This document shows positions 23,101 through 33,508 of a stretch of 64,000 bases of DNA, piece by piece. The notes beneath the pieces are model-generated. The model ran no database searches and had not been told where the DNA came from. It worked only from the letters and a program-made list of their open reading frames with translations. Source of the DNA: Chlorophyllum brunneum (taxonomy: Eukaryota > Basidiomycota > Agaricomycetes > Agaricales > Agaricaceae); contig OY756145.1 of NCBI GenBank assembly GCA_963576785.1, forward strand, positions 310,001-374,000. Direction: 5' to 3'. The stretch's first letter is position 1, and the number at the start of each line of letters is the position of its first letter. Made by a program: the position numbers and the translations under genes.

Positions 23101-23304
23101 TACTGCTACATTCTGAGGATGCACTATAGCTCTCTTCAGAGGAGGCCAAGACCACGCCCCCTTCTGGATTGGATGTCGATGCAAATCAGGAACCCCGATG
23201 ATTGGTCCTACCAAATGTCAACTTGTCAATGCCTTACACAAAGAACAAGATGACAAGTAAAACTACGACATTTCATGGGGTCATGAAAGTAAAAAGGAAG
23301 GTAT

Positions 23305-23608
23305 TGTTATGAACTATAGATAGACAGTACATTCCTATCATGTGCCCGTCACATTCATCATTCTATGTATCCATTTCACCCCTTTGTTTCATCCCTTATG
23401 GCTGTACCTCTTCTGACTCATCCTATTCATCTCTATGACTCCTTTACCTTGTTCCTTTATTCTTAGTTCTCACCACTAGTATATAAAGTGTAGTAATACT
23501 TGATGTATTCCTTACACTTTACCAATCATATCATCCCTTACTCTTCTCTCTACTTCTTTGTCTTTATCCAAAGACTTGCAACCTGAGTCTCAGACTAAGG
23601 TCGTAACA
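23305..23608 (+). repeat. 3' LTR of element A (304 bp)
   Basis: Starts TGTTATG and ends GTAACA. It contains TATATAAAG and, about 30 bp downstream, ACACTTTACCAA. It differs from the LTR at 29,836-30,139 at about a dozen positions by eye. Confidence 0.93.
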
Positions 23609-23613
23609 AAAGT
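23609..23613. repeat. target-site duplication AAAGT, right of the 3' LTR
   Basis: Five bases directly following the 3' LTR. Identical, on the opposite strand, to 30,140-30,144. Confidence 0.75.
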
Positions 23614-25317
23614 GTGGAAGACAAGAACTTACCTACCCTGTTCACCTCATTAATTTAAGGAAAGAAGATACCAACCTGCAATGAGCAGGCATATTTCCAA
23701 TTTGGGAAATTGAAATGATTTCTGAAATTTCTGGAATTATGGGAAATCAGAAAAACAAGGATTTTTTTCAAAAGATGAATCACTTGCCTTAGAACTCAAT
23801 ATTGCAAGGCTCAACGACCCTCTCAATATTTGGATTTTGGGAAATTCTAGTAGTGATCAATGAGGAACCAAGGCACCAGTGCATAATCATAAGACAAAAA
23901 TTGATGTGATAGTAAAGTAAATGCACATTGGACCAGAATTTGGTACCCTCAGTCAAAACCATGCTGGTGCCTTCCCAGAATATAACACCAGATAATATAG
24001 CACAAAATCTGATGAGATAGGTCAACCACCCATTGATTCGAAAAAAGGCAAAACAAGTGTCCTGGTTCAAGTTTCTTGTGAGTAGTACACAACAGGATCA
24101 GAAGAGTATTCCAGTAGATATATAAGATGGAAAAACTGGAAAATTAAGAGAGATGATAGATGTAATTAAGATAAGCAATATCACAAACAAAGCATGACAT
24201 AGAATCCTCCCCACATTAGGATCAGGAGCTAGAAGCCTCCACGGCATGGCCAAGTAAGATTTGGAGATCAGCACTCTGGTAGAGGAGACCATCAATCTTC
24301 CCAGTGAACTTCTTGACAACCTTCAGGAATTGCCCATTCATCTCTTCCAACAGATCTAGAATTTTGACCAGATTGACCATGGCAAGACGCCATGCCATTG
24401 GGACAGTGCTACCCTCCAGGACCAGATACAAAGACATTTCAGTGTGGATAATATGATAGAAGCTGGTGATGTACTCTACTATTCAAGCCAAACAGACGAG
24501 GACCATCTCTATATCAACCTCCAGGTCTGCCAAGTATTTCTTTCAGCATGTTGCAAAACACAACTGCAGGTGGCATGAGGTGTACAAACTCATATCTGTT
24601 GTGAAAGAATGTGAAATTAGCTGTGTAGTGAGAGAAATGCTATTACATGGATAAAACATAAGATATTCCCAGAATCAAGAATTACTCACTGTTCAACTAT
24701 TCCAGCCATTCGTGCATCTAGCTGAAGCAATTGCATGCTGGAGTTGTTCTCATCGACCATGAAGTTGTCCAACAAACTGAGCATCTACTCCTTCAAGGCT
24801 ATTTTGCTACCATTAATTGTGCAGGCAAATTCTATGGCCATTACCTCCATCCTCTTGAATTCTGACACAAGAGCCAAAAAATTGTGACCCCAATGAAGGA
24901 TAGTACCATTGTGGTCCAGTACGGAGTCCCATGTTCCAATGATGACAGGAGAGGAGACCAAGTAGACAACACTCTACAACAGTAGGAAGAAAACACCAGC
25001 AAATCCACATGGAATTGTGAATTCACTAGCATTCACTGCCTAAATCATCCAAATCAGCAAGTGCACCTGAAATAGTAGTGTGACATACCAGTGGATAGTG
25101 GAGATCTAACACAAGATCTTCTCCAGTGTCTTCAACACATCCTTCACCCACAGAGGCCGATGCACCCAGCTGGCCATGGGATGAACCACCTTCATGGAAG
25201 AGTCTGACTGAATCCTGCATGTCAAATGAAGGAACAGCCTGACCAAGATCAGAGGGCAAGCTGGCCTGGCACTGAACAAATGAAGATTGTCAACACCTTG
25301 GTGACTGACCAAGTATT
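23614..25317. other. decayed coding-like sequence of unknown type
   Basis: Minus-strand stretches look coding (for example about 24,222-24,530 and 24,700-24,990, with segments such as WRLAMVNLVKILDLLEEMN and SSPVIIGTWDSVLDHNG) but are cut by stops and lack a start. I recognise no domain. It may be a host pseudogene or part of an unrelated transposon into which element A inserted. Confidence 0.35.
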
Positions 25318-25662
25318 GTATGAGATACTTACACACTATGTACCATTTGATGTTTCCCCTTGTGATTGCGAGTCGGTAGTTTCTCTTCTATCAATTTCTC
25401 TCTCTCACTCTCTCACTTCCCGAATTCCCTTTCTTCTCACTCTTTGCTAAACATCGTAGGTACCAAACATCTCTCTAGTGTATGTGCTAGATGTCAATGA
25501 GTCTCGTGGGGTTAGCTTACTTATAGTTTACTTTCCCTTCTCTGAACATTCTGTATGTTCTGCCTTTGTATGTATGTACACGCGGACTGCGATCGAGCAC
25601 CGCTATATAAATTGTTGATTTAAAAAAAATAAAAAAATAAAAAAAAAGTATGAGATACTTAC
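25318..25662 (+). mobile_element. A-tailed retroposon (SINE-like or processed transcript) with 15-bp TSD
   Basis: GTATGAGATACTTAC occurs at 25,318-25,332 and again at 25,648-25,662. The 315 bp between end in an A-rich tail (25,622-25,647, runs of A broken by single T). A long perfect direct repeat plus a 3' A tail is the mark of target-primed reverse transcription. The insert has no open frame of note and no clear tRNA-like head; it could be a SINE, a truncated LINE 3' end or a retroposed RNA. Confidence 0.8.
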
Positions 25663-25765
25663 CATGAAACCCATGGTATCCTCAGGTAACATACTGGTTG
25701 CAGGCTGGGCAATCAACCACAGATTCTGTTTAACTGATCAGGTGATAGAGAGGAATGCCATTGGT

Positions 25766-28552
25766 CCAGCTTCTTGGTTGGTCTTGTTGTCCTGATGTTA
25801 CTCGCTTCGAGCCAAACTTGTTCTCCTAGAGTATACTCATGTTCTAGTTTGGTGCTGTTGCGTTTTTCTATTTGCATCTGGCTGTGTTGTAACATCTTCA
25901 TTGCCTCCTGTCGCATGTTTTGTAACTCCTGTATTCATTCCGTGATTGCAGGTGCTTTGGTAATATTTGCTTGGCATAGTTCTGCCATGAATTTGGATGC
26001 AAATTGTGGTCCTCTGTCGCTGATAATTCTGTAGAGTATTCCATGTGCTCTCCATATGTCATCTCGGTAGATATCTCCTAGCTCCTTGGATGGATGTTAA
26101 GGTGGTGTTGACTGTACGCAATTTGATCATTTTGCTGAAACGATTGACTATGACAAGTATTGTGTCATGTCCTTCTGATTCTGGTAGTGGTCCTATCATG
26201 TCAATTGATATTTCCTCCCAAGGTTCTGCTGGTGTCAGTAGTGGATAGAGATGTGTTGTTGGTCTTATTCAGAGTATTTTGTTTCGTTGGCATGCTTCAT
26301 ACCCTCTGATGTACCATTTGACATTATTACACATCTGAGGCCACCAATAACTCTGCTTAAGGAGTTCAATCATTCGATGTTGTCCTGGGTGTCCTACATC
26401 TGTTTTGTCGTGGTGTTGTCAAAATATTTCTTGTCATATTTGGGTGTTGGGCAGGATGTATATTCTTCCTTTGAACATCAGTACTCCATCTGTTTCCCAT
26501 ATCTCCTCTGATCGTTTCTCCTTTTCTTTTAGCCACTGTGTTTCCCTGTTTGTCTCCTTTTGTAGTTGGTGTTTCAGGTCCTCTTCTCCTAAGATTTCCC
26601 AGATTTGTCAGATCGCGGTAATTGTGATGTCATTGAATAAGTGGTCGGGTAGTAAAGTGATGTCAGTGTTGTCTCGAGTAGTATCAGTTTTTGTTAGTCT
26701 TGATAAGACATTAGCCTTCGTGTTGGTTTTTCCAGGGATGTGTTTCAGCGTGTAATGGTATTCCTGTAATTCCATCTGCCACCTCGCTTGTTGTCCTATG
26801 AGTTGTTGTGGTTTTTGGAAATATTCTAGGTTCTTGTGATTGGTCCATATTTCGAATGGTTTGTCTGCATCAAGTAAGTATTGTCTCCAGGTCTTAATTG
26901 CTTCTCAAATGGTGAGTAATTCTTTGTCATAGATTTGATAGTTTCATTCTGTAGGTGTTATTGTTCTTGAGTGGAATGCGATTGGGTGCCAGTGTTCTTC
27001 CTGTTTTTGTGATAGTACCACTCCTACTCCATATCCTGATGCATCCACTTCTAACCTGTATTGACCCTTGTCTTGCGGCATTACTAGTACCAGTTTGCTT
27101 ATAACCTTTTCTTTGATTCTTTCGAAGGCTTGCTGCTGCTGTTCTGTCCATTCCCATTGTGTGTCTTTTTTCTTCAACTCATGTAGTGGGGCTGCTATGT
27201 TGCTGAAGTCATGAATGAATCGTTGGTAGAAGTTTACGAATCCTAAGAATTTCTCGACATCTTTTAGGGATTTGGGTGTTGGCCATTCTTTCACTGCTTT
27301 CACCTTCTCTTCCTCTATTTTAACACTGCCCTGTCCAACCACAAATCCCAATATAGGTATCTCTTTCGCACCAAATATACACTTCAATCTTTTGAAGTAT
27401 AGTTGGTGTTTTGCTAGGATGTCGAGAAATCATTTTGTCCTGTCTTCAAGTTCCTGTTGCGTGGTTCTGGGGATGATGAAGTCATCCATGTAGTTGATGA
27501 CTGCTCCTTTGTGTAGCATTTCTCGAAAGACAGTGTTCATCATTCTTTGGAATATTGCTGGTGAGTTACTCATTCCAAAAAACATGACTGTTGGTTTGAA
27601 TAGTCCGTTGTTCATTATGAATGCTGCTTTCCATTCATTGCCTTCTCTTATCCTAACATTGTTGTATCCCCAGATGATGTTGAGTTTGTTAAAGACTTTC
27701 ACATTCTTGAGTCTGTCGATAACTTCACTTATGAGTGGAAGTGGCATTTTGTCTTTGATCGCATGTTCATTTAGCTTCTTGTAGTCTTGTACCAGTTGTT
27801 TGGTTCCATCTTTTTTGGGTATAAAGAAGCATGGGGTAGTGTAGGGGGATTGTGATGGTCAAATTTGTCCTAAGGTGATATTTTCATTAAGGAATTTTTG
27901 CAGTTCTTGTTTCTCCATTAATGTCATTGGGTAGACTTTGGACTGTAGTACTGGTGGTACATCTTCTGTCAGGTTTATTTTGTGGTCCCATATCATGTGT
28001 TCTAGCAGTTTGTCAAAGTTCTTCTTGTTGAACAGGTGTGTATATTGCTATAGGTATGTCGGTAGGTCTTCTGGGTTTGTTTGGTTGGTTTTCTTTTCCT
28101 TTATGTCCTTCTTTACCGTGTGTATCCTTTTGTTGAACCATATGTCATTGTGATGTGTGGTGCAATCCTTTGGACATCTATTGAAGCATATTATGTTGTT
28201 TGTCCAGTCAGTTGTGCTTGACTAGCCAGTCATGTCTGAGATATAGGTCTGTGCTTTCCAACTGAGTTACCATTGCTTCAATCTCTTCTGTGTGTTTGCC
28301 ATTGCTTAGTACCAGTTGTACCATATCTGTTATTTCTCCTTTCTTGTTTTTGGTTCCGTTGGCATTGATTACTTGTATTGGGGTTTTGAGGGGTTTGGTC
28401 GTGATTTGTTCTTCTTCTACTATCCTCTGTGCTATGCACGTGTGTGTACATCCAGAATCTACCAGTGTGGTGATTTGTTTGGGTCCTTTCTTTGTTCTGA
28501 TTGTTGAGTTGAGGAGAAGTTTGCGCATCAAGTTTTGTTTTTGTGGAATCAC
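25766..28552 (-). pseudogene. pol polyprotein of element A (PR-RT-RH-IN), degenerate
   Basis: Protease LVDSGCTHT (28,4xx) has the DSG active site. Reverse transcriptase carries INYMDDFIIP. RNase H has EVDASGYGVG. Integrase is readable down to the NIRTTRPTKKLD segment. The frame is cut by many stops; one is TGA in GQI-stop-PSQSP where related elements have Arg, with the neighbouring Arg changed to Gln. Integrase H2C2 and DDE blocks are heavily mutated. Non-functional. Confidence 0.85.
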
Positions 28553-29742
28553 ATATTGTCTATTGTGAAGTAAAACAGAAACTCTAGGTTTATTGGCTTG
28601 CAGGTTTGTGCCTCCTCGGAGCCTTCGACAAAATCTTCTTTTGTCTCTTCTTCTATTTCTTTGGTGACCTCTCTGATATGTGCTTTCTTTGGTGCTTTAC
28701 AGTTCTTCGAGATGTGGCCCTGTTTGCCACAGTTATAGTACGTTATCTTGGTGTATGCTATCTTCGTTTTTTTGCAGCAATATTTGGCGATGTGCCCATA
28801 GAGGTTACAGTTGAAACACCTCAGTTTGCCATTCTGATCAGTGTCTGCCCTCTGTCTACCAATATCCATTGGTTGTCCTCCACCTCCATAGGTGACTCCT
28901 GTGCTTGTTCTGACATCTCCTCGTATGATGTCCATTGTTTCGTATCCCTGTCCTACTGCAAGGATGGTATTTCTCCATTTGCTATATGTGTCTGGGATTG
29001 AGGCTGCTGGGTAGCCTACAATAGTTGAGATATTATCTGCTCTGGTGTGTCATTTGAGAAAGAATATGGCATGTATGTCATCTGTTCCTGCTTGGGTCTT
29101 TAATGCTTCGAACTCTATTAAGAAGTCCATGGTGTTCCTCTTTTCCTGTTTGAACAACTCGATTTCCCCTTCTGCTATTGCTTTTCTATTCCCTAAGGAG
29201 AAGGTAGCTACCATCTGCTTTGCAAACTCATCAAATGCTGGCATTTTCTTGTCTTGAATCATTTGTAACTTAGCATTGGCATAGGGACCTGCTAGTCCCC
29301 CTTTCATTTGAGCTAATATTCCAATTATCTTTTGTTTGTTATCATCGATTTTGTTGAAGAGCGTCCATAAGGACATCACTCTCTACCAATCGTCAAACTT
29401 GGTTCTGTCTCCATTGAAGTATCCTGGTTCTGGGGCTAGGTTCTTTGGGAAGTTGATTTCATTGGCCATCTCTGATTCTGTCTCTGGTTTACTGTATTTG
29501 TTTTCGTGGGTCTTGGTGACTTCTATGTTGGATATAGTCTTGGCAATTTCTGTATTGAATGGGGTCTTGAAAAGAGCTGTGTCTTTGTTTGTGCTATGGT
29601 TGGATTTCTGCCATTTGAGGCCTTCAGGGATTTCTGGTTCTGTTTGTTGTTTGGATCCAGTGGTTACTGGTGATCCCTGGATATCTGTTGGTCTCGGAGC
29701 TCTTGGTCTTCTTGGTATTCTTGATGAGCTACTGCTGCTCAT
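28549..29742 (-). pseudogene. gag of element A, degenerate
   Basis: Starts MSSSSSSRIPRRPRAPRPTD, parallel to the intact gag at 56,941. A TAG replaces the second Trp of the DWW motif (stop at 29,383-29,385). Two CCHC zinc knuckles follow (CFNCNLYGHIAKYC and YNCGKQGHISKNC); the first Cys of the second is changed to Tyr. Gag would package the RNA. Confidence 0.85.
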
Positions 29743-29835
29743 ATACTGTCATCCTGGTCGGAGGCTATTATTCCAAGCCTAGCTATGAATAGTGGCACCT
29801 CTCTTGCAAGGTGAGTTGAATGACACTTTACCAAA

Positions 29836-30139
29836 TATTATGACCTTAGTCTAGGACTTAGGTTGCAAGTCTTTGGATAAAGACAAAGAAGTAGAGAAAA
29901 GAGTAAAGGATGATACAATTGGTAAAGTGTAAGGAATACATCAAGTATTACTACACTTTATATACTAGTGGTGAGAACTAAGAATAAAGAAACAAGGTAA
30001 AGGAGTCATAGAGACGAATAGGATGAGTCAGAAGAGGTACAGCCATAAGGGATGAAATAAAGGGGTGAAATGGATACATAAAATGATGAATGTGACAGGC
30101 GCATGATAGGAATGTACTGTCTATCTATAGTTCATAACA
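29836..30139 (-). repeat. 5' LTR of element A (304 bp)
   Basis: Minus orientation. The outer end reads TGTTATG on the minus strand at 30,139; the inner end is mutated from TAACA to TAATA. Near-identical to 23,305-23,608. Confidence 0.92.
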
Positions 30140-30144
30140 ACTTT
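30140..30144. repeat. target-site duplication (AAAGT on minus strand)
   Basis: ACTTT on the plus strand directly outside the 5' LTR; the partner is 23,609-23,613. Confidence 0.75.
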
Positions 30145-33100
30145 GGATGACCTTGTGACTGTTATTGACAGGGACACACACCACAGAGATGTCCATGAAA
30201 AGTCCTTCCAATGGAGAGTTTCTCGGCATTTCTCTCCGTTTACTTTCCTGGACTCAATTTAACCCAAATAATATACATATTCCAAGTTCCAGAGATACTT
30301 TCTGTGAGTTGAAATTTTGTTGGATATTTGTATTTCTGAATACAAATTTCTAGGAATTTAGGAATGGCAGATTCTCATCTTACATTTTCTTCGAAAGACA
30401 CACCTGGTGTAGCTTCCTAATGCACCGGTCAGTAAATCAGGATTCAGCTGTGCAAATTTTTGATTTTCCATAAATCCAAGGATTGCAGAAATCACTTGGA
30501 TTCCCAGGAATCCCGATCTGGAAATGCTTGATACTCTGACATCTACCCAGTCTTCAGACTTCTCCATTGGTGGCTGCACTGGCCAACCACTTGGTCATGC
30601 TGCAAATGTGTCCTGGTTGGATTTGATGTGATTGTCAGTTAGTGTTACTATATCAGGTATGTTTTTCTCCGAATTTGGAAAATATTAAATACTTGTACTA
30701 CCATTTTGTCATAAACGTTGCTTTCAGGCTCGCAAACCTCCCGACATTACTGATAGTTTGATAGATCCTAGTTTCGACAGTATGATGTGTCATTGGCCTT
30801 GATATCCCTGCTTCTTCCCAACAACAGACAATTGGTGGGATCGTTGATGATGGTGTTGCACCCATCTATAATGATCTGGACTCTGAGGACTCACTGGACA
30901 ATTTCAATTCCTCATGGTGACTAAAGGAATACAAGCCTCAGACGAGGATGTCTTCAGGTCATCTAATCAGTCTACTGATTCTTTGAATGAGGAAGATGGG
31001 AAATACATGACCATTGGTTGCATAGAAGGGTTTATGGATGGCATTTGGTGGTAGAACATTTCCAGAATGTGGGCTAGGTATTTTGTGGGTGCACATCAAA
31101 TTGTAGCAGGGATCAATGGACAGAAGCAAGAAGACTTCTTGAGTGAACTTGGGGTGACTTGGATTGTAGGGCATGGCATCAACCATGTTCTGATAATCAC
31201 AAGGAGTCAGTGTGACTGAATAAACAGCAGAGGCCATACTCACCCTGCACCCAAATTGACTGCTGATTTTGTCATCTAATGCTCTCAAAAAGTTGGCCGC
31301 ATCTGGATCATCACTGATCTGGATGAACAAAACACCAAGATGGTAGGGCAGAACATGGTTACAGTCTTGACAGCGAGTGGCTTCAGCTATTACAACTCAG
31401 CAAGCAACATGGGCCAGTCTGACTCTGTTATTGTAGGTGACTATACATGTTCATTTGACTTACAATACATCTAGGAATAAGAACATAGCCCCTACAAGAA
31501 AGAAAGAAAAAATCAATTTCTACCACTCTAAATTAGCACAAACCTTCTGCGTACCAATATCAACACTCACAGACATCTTCACAAGGTATTATTTGGTTTC
31601 TTTCCTCGCTACCATTGCATGCTTACTCTTAGTTACAAAAGCCAACTTCAGCACTGGTAGAATGGCTAGGGAGTGTTCATCATGTTTGTTGGGAATCAAA
31701 ACATATTTTAGAGTGATTAGGTCTACCCTAGCAAAGATCGCCTGACATGAACAGTGGGTACAAAGGTGGGAGAGAAGGCAGGACAAATAGATGGAGACTT
31801 GTCAGTCAATGAATAAACAAAGTAGACTAGAAAATACAAACTTCACATTTATCCCTTCTGTATCATCTTCCTCTCCCATCCTCTCAGTTTTGTGCTCTCT
31901 CAGGTAACAGCACTCTTCTGACAGTCTTTGCAAGACACCAAAATTGCTGATGGGCTAGGCAATGAGACTGGTTCTGGCTGAGCATATTGAACACAGACAA
32001 GGGCCCTAGATCTGGTAGGAGGAATTTGGCAGGATTGAGGATTATGTATCAGGGGGGGTTGGGGGAGTGGGTGTTGAAATGTCAACCACAATGTGGAAAC
32101 CTCCTTACTACTACCAATAGCAACAGACACCTCCACAACCACCTTTACAACCACCTCCACAATTACCTCCACAACTGCCATTGAAGTTTGAGGATGGGGA
32201 GAATGGGTACCTGACTCTGGAATTGTGTACATCTGGGTCTTATAGCTACTCTCATCCAGTGTCATCCTGATATTTTATCAGAATTACAGGAACTACAGAA
32301 TTACAGGAATTACAGAATCACTAACCACCCTACCTTCTCACTAGGGACATCCTTCCACAACGTAGATGCCAGTTTATTGTGGATGTGCAAAGAGGCCAAT
32401 GGGAAGATTCATTTAGACTATACCACCATAACTGCATTCCTTCGCATCGAAGACAATGACAGATATCAGTCTTTTATCGACAATACCTCAACTTCCCCCA
32501 CTACTCACTTGCCCAAATCTGAGAATGATGAGGTTGGTAGCAGCAAGGGCAGCAGTAGTGCCAACCTTTAACCCTCTGCTCCTCCTTGTCCCACATGTTG
32601 TATCATATTGACCTTTCAGCTCTGATCACTGTATCCACCTTTAATGCCTCTATCGCCAATTACAAATTTGCTATTCACATAATAAAGCGTGAGTCTCTTA
32701 ACTCACAACTGCCAGCTAGATGCAACTTTGAACTGCTGCGACAAGAGTTGGTATTATATTCAAATTAATATATATATATGATTTTCTCAATGTCGAATCA
32801 CAAGACCACATATTTGTTTGAGATTAATTCACAAAATTATTCAATGTAATATGATAAAATAAAGCCACAAATCATTCACCCTAAGGTAATATCACATATT
32901 CTGATCAAAAGCTGAAAAAATGTTTGTCCAAACTCAGTATAAGTATATTGTTTGATCAAAAAGCCGTGCTTTGACTTATTGTAGAATGACTTTGAACTTT
33001 ACTTGAATTTATATTGCTGCTTGGCTACTGAAAAAGGTTGAGAAATTTTCAGAAAATGTTTTCCATAGTCCAATTTATTTATTTCTGAACAAATCGGGGA

Positions 33101-33508
33101 CTTAATTTTATATTAGTTCATATTTGAGTTGGATGTCTTATTCTAAATTATATTTAGATCAGTGTGTGACATGCTGAGATAAAATAAGGCACCAAATTGA
33201 CCAAAAAAAGGTATAAGGGTTAAATCTGACCAATTTTTAATATTTGTTCACTATTATTACCTTTGTTAATTCTGAAGATATTATAAAAAATAGCTCAAAT
33301 TAGTTTTAAAAAAAGTCCCAGAGCTTATGCTAAACTACACGCAGTGTATGTTGTCTAGCAACACATTCTATCTAAAGCGGCCGTGGCCATTGCTAGTCCC
33401 TGCAAATCGGCTTGGACCAACATCAGGTTATGTGTTTGTGGATGTTTTGTCTGTCCATGATGTGTTGCTGCGAGCTGGCGAGTGGCCACCCATCGATAAC
33501 TCTAAACC
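30145..33508. other. non-genic / decayed sequence with AT-rich tract
   Basis: A coding-like minus-strand segment of about 120 codons (30,959-31,330; for example SQFGCRVSMASAVYSV and CYNLMCTHKI) has no ATG start and no recognised domain. Other open frames are short. About 32,760-33,320 is strikingly AT-rich, with simple TA runs, and contains no gene; it borders the Crinkler-kinase genes. Confidence 0.45.

Larger units (their letters stand above)
22325..23608 (+). mobile_element. Ty3/gypsy element A, detached 3' end (ORF3 plus 3' LTR)
   Basis: This segment aligns with the 3' end of element B (46,157 down to about 47,200): the ORF3 region, a polypurine tract (AAAAAGGAAGG just before 23,305) and the 3' LTR. 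It is in plus orientation, whereas the rest of the same element (25,766-30,139) is on the minus strand. The flanking AAAGT (23,609-23,613) equals the flank of the 5' LTR at 30,140-30,144 read in reverse. Confidence 0.85.
25766..30139 (-). mobile_element. Ty3/gypsy chromodomain-type element A, 5' LTR to integrase
   Basis: Minus-strand order from the right: 5' LTR (29,836-30,139), self-complementary primer site (29,823-29,834), gag, protease, reverse transcriptase, RNase H, integrase. Similarity to element B stops within the integrase C-terminus, just after NIRTTRPTKKLD, at about 25,766. The missing 3' end is the separate piece at 22,325-23,608. The copy is full of transitions and stops and is the most decayed of the related copies here. 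Confidence 0.88.
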
